Below are positions 63,264-64,000 of a DNA stretch of 64,000 bases, piece after piece. How positions within the stretch are numbered: position 1 is the first letter of the stretch; every line of letters begins with the position of its first letter. Made by a program: the position numbers and the translations under genes. The DNA is from Leptotrichia sp. HSP-536. GTDB lineage: Bacteria > Fusobacteriota > Fusobacteriia > Fusobacteriales > Leptotrichiaceae. The DNA is taken from contig NZ_CP165647.1 of assembly GCF_041199985.1 (NCBI RefSeq), positions 1,984,001-2,048,000 on the forward strand. Reading direction: 5' to 3'. The notes under the pieces were generated by a model that did no database searches, had not been told where the DNA came from, and saw only the letters and a program-made list of their open reading frames with translations.

Positions 63264-64000
63264 TTATTTCTCAAATGTTAACGTTTTCCCTTTATCCGTC
63301 GTTAATACCAAAGTTTTCTGATTAATTAACTTAATTTTTTTTACATGTTCTAAAAGATCTAAATACTCTCCTTCAATTCTCATTAAATTATCAGGACCAG
63401 CCATTTCAGTGGCTCCAATACCTTGAATGCTGATATTGTCATTACTTATTTTATAACTTCCAAAATAGTTATTTATTCCAGCATTCCCATTTATTTCATT
63501 TTCTGTGAAAGAAAGTGTAATTTGTTCTTCATTTTTCATCTGAAGTTTCATATTTTTCCCTGCCATATTAATGAGTCGCCAGTCAGTATTATGTAATTTT
63601 TTTTCTAAAGTTAAAACTTTAAAAGTCCATATTTCGCCTTTATTATTGCTTAAAGTCAGTGTTTCCTTATCATAGCTTATTTTTGGAGAAGATTGCAAAA
63701 TATCAAAAAATTTTCTCTCAATATTCATCAGTTCCTGAGAACCAGCCATTTCAGTAGCTCCAATACCTGAAATACTGATATTATCATTACTTATTTTATA
63801 ATTTCCGAAATATTTATTCACTGCTGAATGACCGTTAATACCATCTTTTGAAAAATTGATTGTGATATTGGTTCCTTTTGGAATTGATAAAATTTTATCT
63901 TTCTGCTGAATTTTTGCTAATTCCCACGAAGTTTCGTTCAAAGTGTAAATATCTCTTTTTTGTGCATATGCACTTAAAACAAAACAGTTAAGTACACACA
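63264..64000 (-). CDS. Secreted protein with two tandem META (HslJ-like) domains (5' end off window)
   Basis: The frame is open from base 64000, where '..LNCFVLSAYA' reads as the end of a signal peptide, to the stop at 63264; about 245 residues visible. Two repeats of about 105 aa: 'SWELAKIQQKDKIL..NGHSAVNKYFGNYKISNDN..GIGATEMAG' and 'DWRLINMAGKNMKL..NGNAGINNYFGSYKISNDN..GIGATEMAG'. These are META-domain motifs (W-x-L near the start, GxxxxNxYxGxY, TxMAG). META/HslJ proteins are envelope or stress-related with no known enzymatic activity. The TTG at 63941 is not the start. Confidence 0.8.
   Translation of the reverse strand, partial: CVLNCFVLSAYAQKRDIYTLNETSWELAKIQQKDKILSIPKGTNITINFSKDGINGHSAVNKYFGNYKISNDNISISGIGATEMAGSQELMNIERKFFDILQSSPKISYDKETLTLSNNKGEIWTFKVLTLEKKLHNTDWRLINMAGKNMKLQMKNEEQITLSFTENEINGNAGINNYFGSYKISNDNISIQGIGATEMAGPDNLMRIEGEYLDLLEHVKKIKLINQKTLVLTTDKGKTLTFEK

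Noticed and set aside
1..64000. tRNA and rRNA genes
   Set aside because: Searched by eye for cloverleaf arms (GTTCGAATC-type T-loops) and rRNA signatures on both strands; none found.

Overview
AT-rich DNA from a Gram-negative (diderm), low-GC anaerobe. A Fusobacteriota member of the Leptotrichiaceae (Leptotrichia-like, oral) fits best; this is inferred from gene content and codon bias, with no 16S to confirm it. Supporting signs are LPS-transport proteins (LptD and a giant LptC/LptA-like bridge) beside Firmicutes-style genes (KtrAB, PgpH-YbeY-DgkA), glycyl-radical fermentation and two-domain secreted stress proteins including a lysozyme inhibitor.

Layout. 1-16.4 kb, nearly all minus strand: lptD (cut by the left edge), an ISLre2-type insertion sequence, potassium uptake (ktrA, ktrB), a MarR regulator, an AI-2E permease, der, a DgkA-PAP2 fusion, ybeY, a broken pgpH, a JAMM-DinG helicase, and a tandem MliC lysozyme inhibitor. 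16.9-21.7 kb, plus: YitT, hisS-aspS-zinc ribbon. 21.9-34.2 kb, minus: the 842-aa LptC/LptA-like protein, mutS, gpmA, a five-gene P-type ATPase cluster whose HMA-like domains lack metal-binding cysteines, and an orphan DUF262/DUF1524 (GmrSD-like) gene. 34.5-38 kb: an RsmC-like methyltransferase and a decayed piece of it, a secreted protein, the second ISLre2 copy, and a structured 6S-like RNA behind a consensus promoter. 38-46.5 kb, plus: glycogen synthesis (glgC, glgA), thioredoxin, galE, three tandem outer-membrane barrel paralogues, and an M29 aminopeptidase.

46.7-63.2 kb is rearranged. Two blocks occur twice: DeoR regulator + transaldolase, and ArsR-rhodanese + trxA + trxB. Copy A (46.7-49.9 kb) joins both blocks at a short microhomology. 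Copy B is split into 52.4-54.0 kb and 60.6-63.0 kb. Apart from trxA, each gene has exactly one intact copy, split between A and B. An IS5/IS427-type element lies beside copy A. Two 151-bp MITEs with the same ends bracket 58.8-63.2 kb. Between them are a glycyl-radical enzyme operon (pflA-like, pflD-like) with its own DeoR regulator and a decayed 5'-nucleotidase.

How the genes work together: transaldolase/F6P-aldolase and the glycyl-radical operon are divergent and share the same promoter-operator layout, so they look like one regulon. ArsR-rhodanese and trxA are divergent around a palindrome, suggesting a sulfur or thiol-redox switch. LptD and the LptC/LptA-like protein belong to the LPS export route. 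Frameshifts are frequent (pgpH, JAMM-DinG, mutS tail, DeoR copy B, nucleotidase, transposases). Some are certainly biological decay of duplicates; the single-base ones in housekeeping genes should be checked against reads.
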